NCBI GenBank assembly: GCA_000697475.1
Contig: JNEU01000714.1
Coordinates: 1-60,339, forward strand
Reading direction: 5' to 3'
Source: Lichtheimia corymbifera B2541
Taxonomy: Eukaryota > Mucoromycota > Mucoromycetes > Mucorales > Lichtheimiaceae
DNA: 60,339 bases
Shown one piece after another: positions 22,660-33,880 of this stretch. A program made the position numbers and the translations under genes. A model generated the notes under the pieces. The model ran no database searches. It saw nothing but the letters and a program-made list of their open reading frames with translations, and was not told the origin of the DNA. The first letter of the stretch is position 1. Every line of letters begins with the position of its first letter.

Positions 22660-22890
22660 CCAGTGCATGGCGCGTGCACCCCACTACAACACACGCCTTT
22701 CTTGATACTGCACGCTGTCTTGCACACTCCAATGCCACAATCAAACGAAACAGCATTCATTCCAGCAGTTACTATTAGCAATGACTTTATTCTCTCAAGC
22801 AGCGTTCACAATCTTGTCGCTCTACTACTACAACACGCTCCTCTGCCACAACCATCCCGTAACAGCAGCTGCCATTAGCAAGGTCTCCAT
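22660..22890. repeat. imperfect tandem duplication of about 115 bp inside the left arm
   Basis: Two successive stretches share CTACAACACACGC/CTACAACACGCTC, CACTCC/CTCCTCTGCC and AGCAGTTACTATTAGCA/AGCAGCTGCCATTAGCA. The same two-unit structure is present in inverted form at about 25050-25260 in the right arm, so the duplication predates formation of the large palindrome. Confidence 0.6.
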
Positions 22891-23098
22891 AGTCTCAAGT
22901 TACTTGCGGCCTCTTTACGTGAACAGCTGATAGCCATTGTATAAAAGCAGCTTTATTTATGTGTGGCAACTTGCAATGATGCATACGACTTCTAATGGAT
23001 GGTCCCATATCAGCTATCAAGTATCCTGCAATACAAGCACTCTTCGCCTTGTTGCGCTGCACTGAAAATGACCAAGAAAGAGAGAGACCAACACTCGG

Positions 23099-23626
23099 AT
23101 GGAAAAGGAAGCATATCAGCAGCGATCACAGAGGCTCTTTTTCGTATTGGACTCGCAATGGTTTATGGATGAATGGATGGATGCAATCAAGTGCACTAAT
23201 GTGGAATCCTGGAATGTTGCTTTGGCTACTTGGCTCGTCGTCAGCAGTAACGAACGCGTGAATACGGCTGAGGATGATGATGGATTGGATGAATTGGATG
23301 GGATGGAAACGAGGGCTTATATCTTTGACAAGAGAGGATTTACCACCATGGATGATATTACAACATTCAAGTCAATGCATGCGACAGCTACTTCTACAAT
23401 CATGGATGAAGATACTACGACGGCAGCAACCAAGAATACAGTGACACAACGACACGTGCTGATTCTTTGTGATCCACTGGTTGGCATCTGGAAGGAAAGG
23501 AAGGATAGAAATTTGAAGGCCGGGAGTGGAGATTGGATTATACCCACATCATTGTATCGAGACGCTCTTGTTCCTTCTGTCATATTACATTCATTAAAGC
23601 TTCATTGTTCATATGCTGATTAGACG
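23099..23626 (+). CDS. hypothetical protein in the left arm of the palindrome
   Basis: An open frame of about 174 residues beginning MEKEAYQQRSQRLFFVLDSQ, with DEWMDAIKCTN next. It is acidic in the middle (EDDDGLDELDG) and ends DWIIPTSLYRDALVP plus a short tail. The LFFVLDSQ...DEWMDAI pattern is weakly reminiscent of the end of a PH domain, but I would not assign it. An AATAAA signal lies about 65 bases after the stop. The right arm contains a decayed inverted copy, so this ORF belongs to the repeated sequence. It may be an element gene, a captured host-gene fragment or an exon with unseen upstream parts. Confidence 0.4.
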
Positions 23627-24189
23627 ATGGGTAGTGCCAATAACTGATTGTATACATGTTTAAATAGACGCTTGTATTTTCAATGTTAATAAACCCATAG
23701 TAATGGTACCCAACAACCCTGCTTGTTACGGAAGCTTGATCCATTGTAAGCTTCAATCATTACGGCTATGTAAGAAAGATGATGAGCTCTGTGGCACAAG
23801 GACATACATCATAATGCTTACCTATGACAACGGCCCTATCAGCATGATCCACCTTGTATGTATAGCCTTATATAAGAACGAACCCTAGAGGCAAATAATA
23901 GCATTACCGCTCATAGTCTTGAATGCGCTGATCATTTATGCTTGTTAACCACACCATCATAGGCAGATCTTACTATTTAGGGATTGTCTATCATGCACCC
24001 TCCACCAATAAGAACCTTTCATACCTTGCCCCTACATATAATGTTGTATAAACTAGCGTAGCTGAAAGCTATCATAGGTAACTATGGCACGTTCATGTAC
24101 TTGTGAATCGTTGTATCACCACAGCTCATTCTTTATTGAACAGAGTGAATCCAGTTATAATGAACCAAGCACTATGTTTGGAATTGTCA

Positions 24190-24900
24190 CTCCCGAATTA
24201 GTATCTTGCAATGCAAGCGTTCGAGAACAATTCCTGCCTTTCGTCTATCAATACATGAACTAGGATCTGTGACAAAAGAACAAATGCATCTCGATACGAT
24301 GATGTAAGTGATCCAACCTCGCTTTCCAACCTTCAAGTTTCTATTCCCCCTCCTTTCAATCCAGAAACCACCCAGTGATCCACATCTTGCACACATGAAC
24401 TGATTGTACAATGCTCTTATAATATTGTATTGAATTCAAATGAAAAAGTCGAAGAATAGCACATGGTAGTGTATATGCTGTTTATCGAGAAAGTATGATA
24501 AGGGAACAGCATTGTAAATTGATAAGCTACGGGTGTGTCACGTCGTGTCGACAGGGATAACTGTGCCATTGTATTCTTGATTACTGCCGTCATAAACATC
24601 CTTCATCCATGATTGTAAAATAGCTGCTGCATGCATTGACCTGGGTATTCCAATAGCGTCCATGACTGTAAAGCACCTTTCACCAAGATATCATCCATTT
24701 GGTCAACCCCATCCGATCCATCATCATCATCCTAAGCCGTATCCACGTGATCGTTTCTGCAGACGACGCTCGCTCCAAGTAACCAAAGCAACATTCCAGG
24801 ATATCTCATCACTGTACTTGATTGCATCTATCCATCAAATCCACCATGTTGATTGAAGACAGCCATGTGATAGCTTGCTGGCCAATCCTTTCTTGGTCAC
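24190..24900 (-). pseudogene. decayed inverted copy of the 23.1-kb ORF
   Basis: On the minus strand this stretch follows the left-arm ORF. It contains matches to GGATAGATGCAATCAAGTAC and CCTGGAATGTTGCTTTGGTT, then GACGGCAGTAATCAAGAATA, then a segment encoding GNRNLKVGKRGWIT that parallels KDRNLKAGSGDWII. The frame is broken by in-frame stops and shifts, and an insertion of roughly 100-150 bases (about 24400-24540) has no counterpart on the left. It is therefore a relic, not a functional gene. Confidence 0.55.
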
Positions 24901-25479
24901 TTTCTTCCATCGCAACCCAACCAGATGAAGATTACTTGTATTGCGGTGTACTTGATAGCTGATATGGCATCCCATCCACTGTAATCCGTATGTATCAAAG
25001 CAAGTTGCTGCAAGTAGCTTGAGATCGATGGAGTAAAGGTCTGGTAATAGCAACTGCTGCTACGTTTGGTCGCGGCAGAGGAGTGTGCAAGAGCGTGTGT
25101 TGTAGTAGAGTGACAAGGCTGTGAACGCTGTTTGAGACAATGGAATAAAGACCTTGCTAAATAGCAACTGCTGGAATGAATGCTGTTACGATTGGTTGTG
25201 GTTGAGGATTGTACAAGAGAAGGTGGAGTGTCAAGAAACGCGTGTGTTGTGGTAGACTGTGCACACGCCATGGACTTGCCATCCAGTCAAAGACAGTAGG
25301 ATCAAGGCAGTTGTAGGATTGCCATGATGGGTTGAAGCAGGACAATCGTTCGCAGCTGGTGGTTGTACTTGGATGGGGCAACAGTTGAGAATGGGAAGAA
25401 GAGGGAATAAAGTGAAAATGGAAGAGCTGGAAATTAAATAGGTCAGGCACTGTCATGCAAATCCATGCACACTATAAAT

Positions 25480-26540
25480 CAATCCATGACCTTGATCGTC
25501 TCTCTTGAACCTGAAACTTTCACACAATATGCTCTTGATCATGCTGAACAACTTTGTCTTAATAAAGAACCCACACTTCATTTAAAGATTATGAATGGGA
25601 GGGTGTAATGTGGGGTTTACTATAGGCGGTCAAAAATGGGGTACGCGCCGGATTTATCATTTATCGATTTAGTATGTATTACCTTGGGATTCCCCATTTC
25701 GAATCTGAAACTTGGTAATCAGGTTCTCTCCGTCATGCTGATCAATTCCGTTCATTTAAAAACCGTATGCTTCATTATGGTGTTTCAATGAATCGGACGG
25801 CCCAAATATAGGACGGACGGAGCGCAAGTAGGGTACATAGCGGACACCCCCGCCGTTGTCCATCTCCAACTCCAAACTTGTTCAGGGCGCTGGGCATCGA
25901 CATGGTGATCAACTCCATTCATATTAAAGTCGCAGGCTTCATTGTGAGAAATAAAATGGGAGCGTCGGATGATGAACGGACGGTATTATATGTAGAGCGA
26001 GTGGCCCATAACCTCGAGATTGCCCATCTCAAACCTGAAACTTTTACACAAGATGCTCATTGACACGCTGATTAACTTTGTCATAATAAAGAACTCACCG
26101 TTCATTCAAAGATTTTGAATGGGAGGGTATAATGTGGGGTTTACTATGATCGACGGAAATTCCATACCCGTCCGAATTCATGAAATGCCATCTAATATGA
26201 ATTACCTTGGGATTGCCCACATTAGACTTGAAACTTTGTCAGAATATCCGCTGGGACATGCTGATCAATTCCATTCATTTAAAAACCACATGCTTTATTG
26301 TAAAATGTTGAATGGGAAAGAACAAGGTGGAGAATGGACTGGGAGATAAGCAGTGCGGACGCTCCATGACCTCCGACATTGTCCAGCTCGACCGTCAAAC
26401 TTGCACACAAGGTGCTGTTGACCAAGCCGAGCAGTTTTGTTCTCATAAAGACCCCACACTTGACTATGAAACCGTTGAGAAACAGACACCTTTATGTTCT
26501 ACCTATGGCACGTCATAAGCGTGATGTAGCTGCTTTCTCC
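25480..26540. repeat. tandem units of about 165-195 bp in the right arm (inverted relative to the left)
   Basis: Six diverged units, each recognisable by CTGAAACTT..CACAA then AATAAAGA.C.CAC..TTCATT or its variant. They are centred near 25.53, 25.72, 25.89, 26.06, 26.25 and 26.42 kb. They are the complement of the left-arm units. The right arm has more of them, as expected if unit number changes by unequal recombination. Confidence 0.7.
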
Positions 26541-26582
26541 TAATGAATGGTGTCAGCTGCATTAACTGAAAGATGAAGAGAG

Positions 26583-26900
26583 ATGCTTGACCACTTTATC
26601 AGTTTGATCCATCATGACAACAATTCACACGCCCAATCACATATAAGTAAGGCCTTTGCATCAATACAATCAAACGCCCTTTCTTTCTAGTTGTCTGCAT
26701 ATCATCATCAATGACCTTTGGTAAATCTATTCTTTATCATGTGGTCCCCAAAATGAGGGTACTCATACATTCATCTATTATATATTATGTAACTCATATC
26801 ATTGTTTTATCACTTGAACAAGTGCTCATTGGTGTCTAACGACATTTGGCTGTGTTCCTTGATGAACCGTTCGGGGTAGGTATAACTATCAATTATATAT
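26583..26900. repeat. dispersed duplicate module, copy 2 (promoter plus 5' exons)
   Basis: Direct-orientation match to 11783-12097. It keeps the TATA box (26642), the pyrimidine-rich leader, the ATG (26711) followed by a GGTAAAT donor, and the segment encoding NDIWLCSLM. In that segment the length difference to copy 1 is a whole codon. It starts at the right edge of the foldback-like block. Confidence 0.75.
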
Positions 26901-27242
26901 AAAGATTACCCAATACTCAACTCAATGCTCTAGGTCCAAATCTGACATATTACCTGATGGAACTCAAGGTCGATGGTCCGTATCTGATGGAAGAGCTTGT
27001 CACGATCAGAATGCCATTGTGTATCAAGGACATTCCTAGCAAGTCCTGAGCCAAATCAGAAATGGGATCCATCATTTTTACGATCATTGCAAACAATCCG
27101 ATGCATCCGCGATGATAATCATTGGCAAACGCAACAGAGTTAGTCCCACCACTGAAAACCTTGACCATATCATCGAGAAGACAATTGATCGCAAGCGACA
27201 TAATCACGTTGTCGTGTCCAAGGATACCGATGATATATCATA
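26711..27242 (+). pseudogene. broken relative of the hypothetical gene at 11.9-12.7 kb
   Basis: After the shared promoter and 5' module, the downstream sequence reads LPDGTQGRWSVSDGRACHD in one frame, positionally equivalent to LPDDIQWCFDRADHLSFKD of the 12.1-kb frame. An in-frame TAG follows near 27031. The same frame then continues openly (GIHHFYDHCKQSDASAMIII; then ENLDHIIEKTIDRKRHNHVV) to a stop near 27242. The similarity between the two downstream parts is weak. I read it as a decayed paralogue, though an unresolved intron could remove the stop. Confidence 0.35.
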
Positions 27243-27598
27243 GGTCACACAAACGTAGGACATGTGCATCCCTAATCGTGCTCGGTTATATGGGAACTAT
27301 CCATAGATATCAAGATGCCTTGTTCTTCTTCTCATTAAAGAATCTTACCGAGTCTCACTTGACATACAACGTTCCCATTTTATTTGACAACAACCGACCA
27401 CGACACACGTCAAATACAGTACCATTTTGGTCATAAGATACACAAAGAAATAAGAGGCTTGGAGATGATGTCCACAAATCCTGTTGACAATCATTAAGCA
27501 TCATATCAAAGAATGTAATAGTAATTGGGCTGCAAACGAGATGCTATAAACATTCAAGAATGAATCTTTATATACAATAATATGGGGGAGGTTGACTA
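27243..27598. other. intergenic region at the 3' end of the ABC-F gene
   Basis: About 355 bases with no recognised gene. It should contain the ABC-F gene's 3' untranslated region and polyadenylation signal on the minus strand. Confidence 0.4.
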
Positions 27599-30449
27599 TT
27601 ATGATTTCTGGGCATGGAACTTTTTGCGCACTTGTTTGGCGACCGATGCAACATAGCTATCAATATCCTTTTCCCAACGCTTGATCGACTTTCCAGGTTT
27701 GACAACAAAGCATTCGGTCTTGATACCAGGTTCATCATCATCTTGTCCCTCAGCAATTTCTTCAGGTTGAACTTCCATAAGTTGTTTCATGAACCAAACG
27801 TCGTGACTAACCAAGACCAGAGCACCAGGATACCCAGCAAGCGCATCCACCAATGTTTCGACCGTACCCATATCCAAGTGGTTGGTGATTTCATCAAGAA
27901 TAAGAACATGAGGCGCTTCAAAGAGGATCATGGCAAGAGCAACTCGGTTACGTTGACCACCACTGAGGCTCTTCATTTTACGCAAGACCACATTGCCACT
28001 GAGACCCACGGATCCAAAATGTTGTCGGCATTGTTGCTCAGTAGCACCTGAATATTGATTCATGATCATTTCCAAGGGAGTCTCCTCAAGGCTCAAATCA
28101 TCGACGAAATGTTGTGAGAAATATCCAACGCGTAACAGCGGATGGCGATACACCTCTCCCGATGTGGGCTCATGGTGACCTGTCAAGACTTGCAGCAATG
28201 TTGATTTTCCTGATCCATTGGCACCCAAAAATGCAATACGCGATCCCAATTCCACATTCATTGAAAAGTCGTCTATAATGGTGGTCGTTGTATTTGGATA
28301 CCGGAACGTGACATTCTTCATTGAAAACACAGGACCTTGGTAACGAAGTGGTGGTGGATCAGGAATCTTGATGGCAGCCGTTTTGACGTTTTGCTCCACT
28401 TGGATTTGTACACGAGCATGGTGATGATAACCTGCATAGTAACTCACTTTGAAGCGTTTGCCATCCTCTGTTTTCTCCATACCCAAGCGATCCAATTTCT
28501 ATGTGCTCATTCTATAAATATCCCACATATAGAAAATAAAATTGATTCTTTGGACTTACCTTTTGCCTGGATGCTACTTGATTCAATCGCTTGTCATCCC
28601 CTGTTGATTTTGCTTGCTGAAGATTGTGTTGAATACTGGCCATGATATGTTTCTTGCGACGTTCCATGGCCTGAAGAAGGAGGAAAAAGAGCGAGTCAGT
28701 AAGGTGATAAAAGGAACCAGCCACAGCAACATACATCTTTCAAGGCCTGCTTACGAACACGTTGTTCTTCAGTATTACGTTCATAATCTTCATAATTGCC
28801 GGCATGATATTTGAGCTTTTGGTCGCGGAAAATGATGGTTTCTTCAGTGACAGTATCCAAAAAGTCTCGATCGTGAGATACAATGACAATGGTTTGGCCT
28901 TCGGTTTCATTGAGGATATATTCTTGTAACCAAATGATAGCAGGTAAATCCAAATGGTTGGCTATTATGAAACACACAACATGAGTTTTCCCCGTACAGC
29001 ATGACCAAAGCTTTTTACTTACTGGGTTCATCCAACAAAAGGATATTAGGATCCATAAAGAGAGACTTTGCAAGAGCGATCTTCATACGCCATCCACCAG
29101 AGAATGTAGATACAGGACGACCTTGAGCCTCTTGATCAAATCCAAGACCCAGTAAAATCTTGCGGGCCTTTGCTTCACGTTCGCCAACGTCAATCAATGC
29201 AAGCTGTTCAAAGACTTGAGAGACGATCGCATTGGTATCTTGTGCTGTGACGAATGTCTGTGGATCCTTGGCAAGGAGATCGGCATGACTCTTTTCACAT
29301 TCAATAAGCGCCTTGCGAGCATCTCTTCCACGTGCACCTGATCGCTTGATTGCTAGCTTGTTGGCCATATCGAGCTTGTCCTCGCTCCGTGATACCATGA
29401 TTTGATAGATCACACGATTCATGTCGGCAGTGGGTGCAGTAGTAGTACTAGCGGAGGTAGCTTGTTGATCACCCATGACTTGTTGAAGTACTAAAGCATA
29501 GATCATTGGTCCATCATCATGAGCGTCAAGCTAATGAGACCTAGTACTGTAGCTGCTATTCAACTCACATTTTCCTTCCTTGATCGTGTTGGCAGCAGCC
29601 TTATCAGCAGCAAGCACTTCTTCAAGCACCGTGGTGGATTCATCAAACACTTGAAGCTGGGCCACATGAAGGATGTTGATGTTTTGTGGTAAGCCCACCA
29701 ATATGTTGTCAGCCAAACATCGCATGAGAACTAAAAACATCGTTAATTATGTGTGTGATGGGTATTCAATAGGAGTTTTACCTGTTTTACCAACACCATT
29801 TTGGCCCACGAGACCATAACGTGTGCCAGCTTTGAGTTTGAGATGAGCATCGACCAATAGATCTTGATTATTGACAGTAATATTGACGCCGGGCAAGTCA
29901 AGTTCGGTGCTACTGGTCTCAAGCGTCTCGCTATGGAAACGTGATTGTTGCGAAGTTGCCACGATGACTGGTTCCTGGCTACTGTTGGTCGATAATGCAG
30001 GTGATGATGATCCGCTATCAGTATCCTTGTTTTTGCTTGACGTTCGACCACCCTTTTTGCCACGACGTGCTGCAGATGCTGCCAATCGTGCTGCACGTTT
30101 TTCGCTGACTGTCTTTGGGCGATCATTGCTGGTGTCGTCGGCCGCTTTGGTTGTGATCTATATTTGGCATCGATCAGTATTATCCTTGTAGAGAGCCCAT
30201 TGTTTCTATTTGACTTACTTGACCACCCAATTGTTTCGAGAGACCATCATAAATAGCTTGTACGGTATCTTCTTTTACATTGGCTTCCAAAAGAATATTG
30301 CGAGTCGCCTTGGAAATGTCATTGACGGGATTGGAGGACAAGGTCATGTCATTGAGCAGGCCTGTCAAGTGATCGATGGTGTCATCGTCGAGCATGACCA
30401 TGTACGTTGCCAACTCTTCAAAGAACGTATCCGCCAGTGGTTGTGTCAT
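27599..30449 (-). CDS. ABC-F family ATPase (Gcn20/ABCF type)
   Basis: A soluble protein with two ATP-binding cassettes and no membrane segment, assembled from about seven exons. The N-terminal extension (MTQPLADTFFEELATYM) is helical, then Lys/Ser-rich. NBD1 has Walker A GQNGVGKT (interrupted by an intron at about 29780), signature FSGGWRMKIALA, Walker B ILLLDEP and the switch VSHDRDF. A helical linker follows. NBD2 has Walker A GANGSGKS, signature LSGGQRNRVALA, Walker B LILDE and VSHDVWF. The second Walker B reads DEITNHLD rather than the usual DEPTNHLD. ABC-F proteins act on the ribosome; Gcn20 supports Gcn2 activation during amino-acid starvation. The exact orthologue is not certain. Stop TAA is at 27599-27601 and the ATG complement at 30447-30449. 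Confidence 0.93.
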
Positions 30450-31640
30450 AGTGCGTTGTGTTGGGTCAAAGTGTATTAGAGGGTCTTTGTTTATATAATA
30501 AAGAGGTGAGAACGCGGGGTATTCCACGTGCGGGATAATTGCTGCGCCTCTTTACCTGCCGCAGCCGCTGCGGCAACAACCATCACCACCTTGTCAACAT
30601 TGTCGATCCATTATTTTGGGATATATGCATAAATGAAGGAATGATAAAGATATTCAACATGCGATATTTGATGATGATCCATTGCGGCGATAGAGCTACT
30701 ATACTCTTTATAATTGCACATCTTGCTTCTTCCAGTGACTCCGAATATCTGGAAATCACTTTCAGGTGCAGGTAGAATTCCTCGTTGTTGGGAAGAAAGG
30801 GAAGGTTGTGTTCCGAGCCAATGAATTTGACGCTGACGGATGTGTTGTACAATGTGCGTTTTTCCATTCCAGCTTTGGTCTGGCTGGGATAACTTTTATT
30901 GCATCATCATCATGGGATATACTTTTCTACCATTGTTGGTCAATGGGCGGCTTCATGTATAAAGAAGAATGATGTATGTGTATGTACCTATGATTAAAGA
31001 CCCGTGCTTTATGCATTTCGCATGACTTGTAGTAGTAGTACCAATGGTGGTTGGTTGGGGGGAGGACGTATAGATATGATATTAGTTATCAGCAGAATGA
31101 CTCTCAACTAATGATGATATGAAATCACTATAGCAGCAGCATGATGCATGATTAGCTGACGTATTGCATGTGACAAGAACCAGCAGTGTGTGCATGTTTG
31201 GTAACTGCTTTTGACTCCGAGAGAGGGAAGGGAGGGGGGCCACACACTGCAATAGGCTTAAGGGATAGGGCGTAAAACATCGATTGCGTTCTTACTGCAG
31301 TAGACGTCACCTACACTGCACACACTCACACTCACACATATCACATACCCTCATACTCACACACATACACTCACACACGCACACCCACTCATATCACTTG
31401 CTTCTCCTTTTTTCTTTACACTTTTTTATCTGCCGTCGCGTGGCGTTTCTTTTTCTTGTTAACGTTCTCGTTGATTGTTTGCATCTCTGCTACACCTCTT
31501 AACAAACTCTTTAAAGACAACACAACACACAAATCGCTGATTGCCAACTCACGCACATACGCACCCACACGCACACACACACACCTACACACACACGCAC
31601 GACCCCTCTCTTTCTCGTTTCCAATCCCACATTTTGAATT
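30450..31640. other. intergenic region between divergent ABC-F and B55 genes
   Basis: About 1.2 kb. The B55-proximal 350 bases are rich in CACA/CTCA repeats (about 31310-31395 and 31560-31600) and pyrimidines, presumably the 5' leader. No supported gene or RNA was found in the rest. Confidence 0.5.
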
Positions 31641-33635
31641 ATGCAAGCTGCCGCAGGAACAAGTGACACCGACAGCAAGTGGAAGTTTGCTCAGTGTTTC
31701 GGCGATAAGGGAGAATCCGATAATATCACAGAAGGTAGACGGCTTGTTACCTTTGGGGTGTGCGTGGGGGGGGGGAGAGACAGTATGCATATATGCATCC
31801 ATGACGCGTGTATTGGTTTATTGTTTGGGTGATTAAAACGAGACATGCCTCTATGATATATACGCATGTACACTCACTCAAACGTGGTGTTCTTTAGCCG
31901 ATATCATTTCCGCGGTTGAATTTGATCACACTGGCAACTATCTTGCGACCGGCGACAAGGGTGGTCGAGTGGTTCTTTTTGAGAGAAACGAAAGTGTAAG
32001 TTTAAGGGGAGGGGAGAGAGGATGTTAAGATATCCACGTGGATACTTATATAAATGTAATGGCAGAAAAAAGGATGCGAATATCGATTTCATACCGAGTT
32101 TCAATCGCATGAACCCGAGTTTGACTATTTGAAGAGCTTGGAGATCGAGGAAAAGATCAACAAAATCAAATGGTGCAAGCGTACAAATGCTGCTCATTTT
32201 TTACTCTCAACCAACGGTACGTCGTACATTTATCTACCCCTCTCACTCCTTTTTGGGATCATTCGAATTCACACCACGTTATAGACAAGACAATCAAATT
32301 GTGGAAAGTCTTTGAGAGAAATCTAAAGATCGTTCACGAGACCAATCTCGGTGAGAACTATGGACCTCTAACTGCACCTGTCGCCAAGCCTTTCAAGCCC
32401 ACCAAGCAATTGACATTACCCAAACTTGTGGTCCACGATACCATCATTGCCGCTGTGCCTCGAAGGATCTATGCAAATGGTAAGGAGGATGAGAAGGATA
32501 CATAAAAGGGGATAGGGGATACTAACTATTACTTGTAGCACACGCATATCACATCAACTCGATCTCTGTCAACTCGGATGGTGAAACTTACATTTCAGCG
32601 GATGATCTCAGAATCAATCTTTGGAACCTTGATATATCGGATCAAAGCTTCAGTGAGTTTGCATATATATATATATATCTTGATACCATGGTCTTGGTAT
32701 TAATGATCTTTTTCGATGTAGACATTGTCGATATCAACCCTGCCAATATGGAGGAGCTAACCGAAGTCATCACGGCTGCCGAATTCCATCCATTGCAATG
32801 TAATCTTTTCATGTACAGCAGCAGCAAGGGGACAATCAAGATGGCCGATATGCGTGAAAGTGCATTGTGTGACCAACGTGCCAAAGGTAAATAGTATACA
32901 CATGATAGCCGAAACACTATGCAGACAAGCTCATGATCTTCTCTCTATTTACAGTGTTTGAAGCACCAGAAGACCCCAACAGCCGGTCATTCTTTTCAGA
33001 AATCATCTCCTCTATATCCGATGTCAAGTTTAGCCGGGATGGACGTTATATTCTTTCACGCGATTACCTCACACTAAAGTTATGGGATATCAACATGGAA
33101 AACAAGCCTGTCACCACCATCAATATCCATGATCATTTAAGAAACAAGCTCTGCGACTTGTATGAGAACGACTGCATATTCGACAAATTTGAATGCACAT
33201 TCAGTGGAGATGGATCGTAAGTGGCAAGCATAGGGTATATGTATGTTTATTGACTCCTCTTCCTTTACAGGCACATGATGACTGGTTCCTATAGCAACAA
33301 TCTGCACATTTACAACCGTGACACACTTGCCGAAGTCAACTTGCAGGCCGACAAGAGCGCATTTAAAGCCAAGCGTCTGGGATCAGCCAAGAACAAACTA
33401 GCACTGGGAGGAGGAGGAAATAGGAATGGCATGACCAGGGCTGGTCGTAGGGATGATGCCGATGCTGTGGACTTTAACAAGAAAATCCTTCATGCTTCCT
33501 GGCATCCAAACGAGAACTCTATTGCCGTGGCTGCCACCAACAATCTATTCATCTTTACGTAAGTTATCCTTTATTCATTGGCAGTTGCTCAAATGTCTCA
33601 CATTGTTCTCTCTCTCTCTTTTTCTTAGTGAGTAA
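31641..33635 (+). CDS. CDC55: PP2A regulatory subunit B55 (Cdc55-type WD40 protein)
   Basis: About 460 residues from eight or so exons. Hallmarks of the B55 family are present: [99 protein letters not shown] and [12 protein letters not shown]. The seven-bladed propeller binds the PP2A scaffold and catalytic subunits and selects substrates in mitosis and stress control. An insert rich in Gly and Arg ([16 protein letters not shown]) precedes the last blade. The final exon is tiny: after the donor at about 33560 the acceptor at about 33628 adds TE and the stop, ending at 33635. Confidence 0.96.
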
Positions 33636-33880
33636 GTGTGTAGTATAGATGGGCTACATATAAGTGATCTAACAAGGTGATGGATGTTTATAGATTGTGA
33701 ATTCTTTCTTTTATTTCAAGTAAAAAAGAAGCGTATACGCCTTGTACAAAGAGAGAAAAAAATAGATGTTGGAGAGGTGGGAGGGAGGAGAGGCAATGCT
33801 GAGGATAAAAAAAAGTCAGGAATTTATAAACCAGGAGCAAAGCAAATTTGACAACCGTTTCTCCACCGAACAACAACAAT

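Larger units (their letters stand above)
20557..26580. mobile_element. composite foldback-like element: nested long inverted repeats with subterminal tandem units
   Basis: Almost the whole stretch is self-complementary. A large palindrome has a left arm of about 21.3-23.63 kb and a right arm of about 24.2-26.54 kb around an axis near 23.97 kb. For example, 22.98-23.06 kb matches the complement of 24.90-25.00 kb, and 22.35-22.44 kb matches the complement of 25.50-25.58 kb. Two smaller palindromes (axes about 20.95 and 21.46 kb) occupy the left end. A module starting GAAGACCCCAC recurs at 20557 (+), 21345 (-), 21578 (+), about 21850 (-, diverged) and about 26455 (+). No transposase, integrase or reverse transcriptase frame was recognised. 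The structure resembles FB/Galileo-type foldback elements; the class assignment is inference. Confidence 0.7.

Noticed and set aside
20557..26580. Reverse transcriptase, integrase, transposase (DDE) or helicase frames within the repeat block
   Set aside because: None of the conserved motifs was found in any frame, so the element is treated as non-autonomous or of unknown mechanism.
31284..31640. CA-rich array upstream of the B55 gene considered as a CRISPR-like or regulatory repeat array
   Set aside because: Irregular CACA/CTCA simple sequence without constant spacers. An ordinary low-complexity leader.
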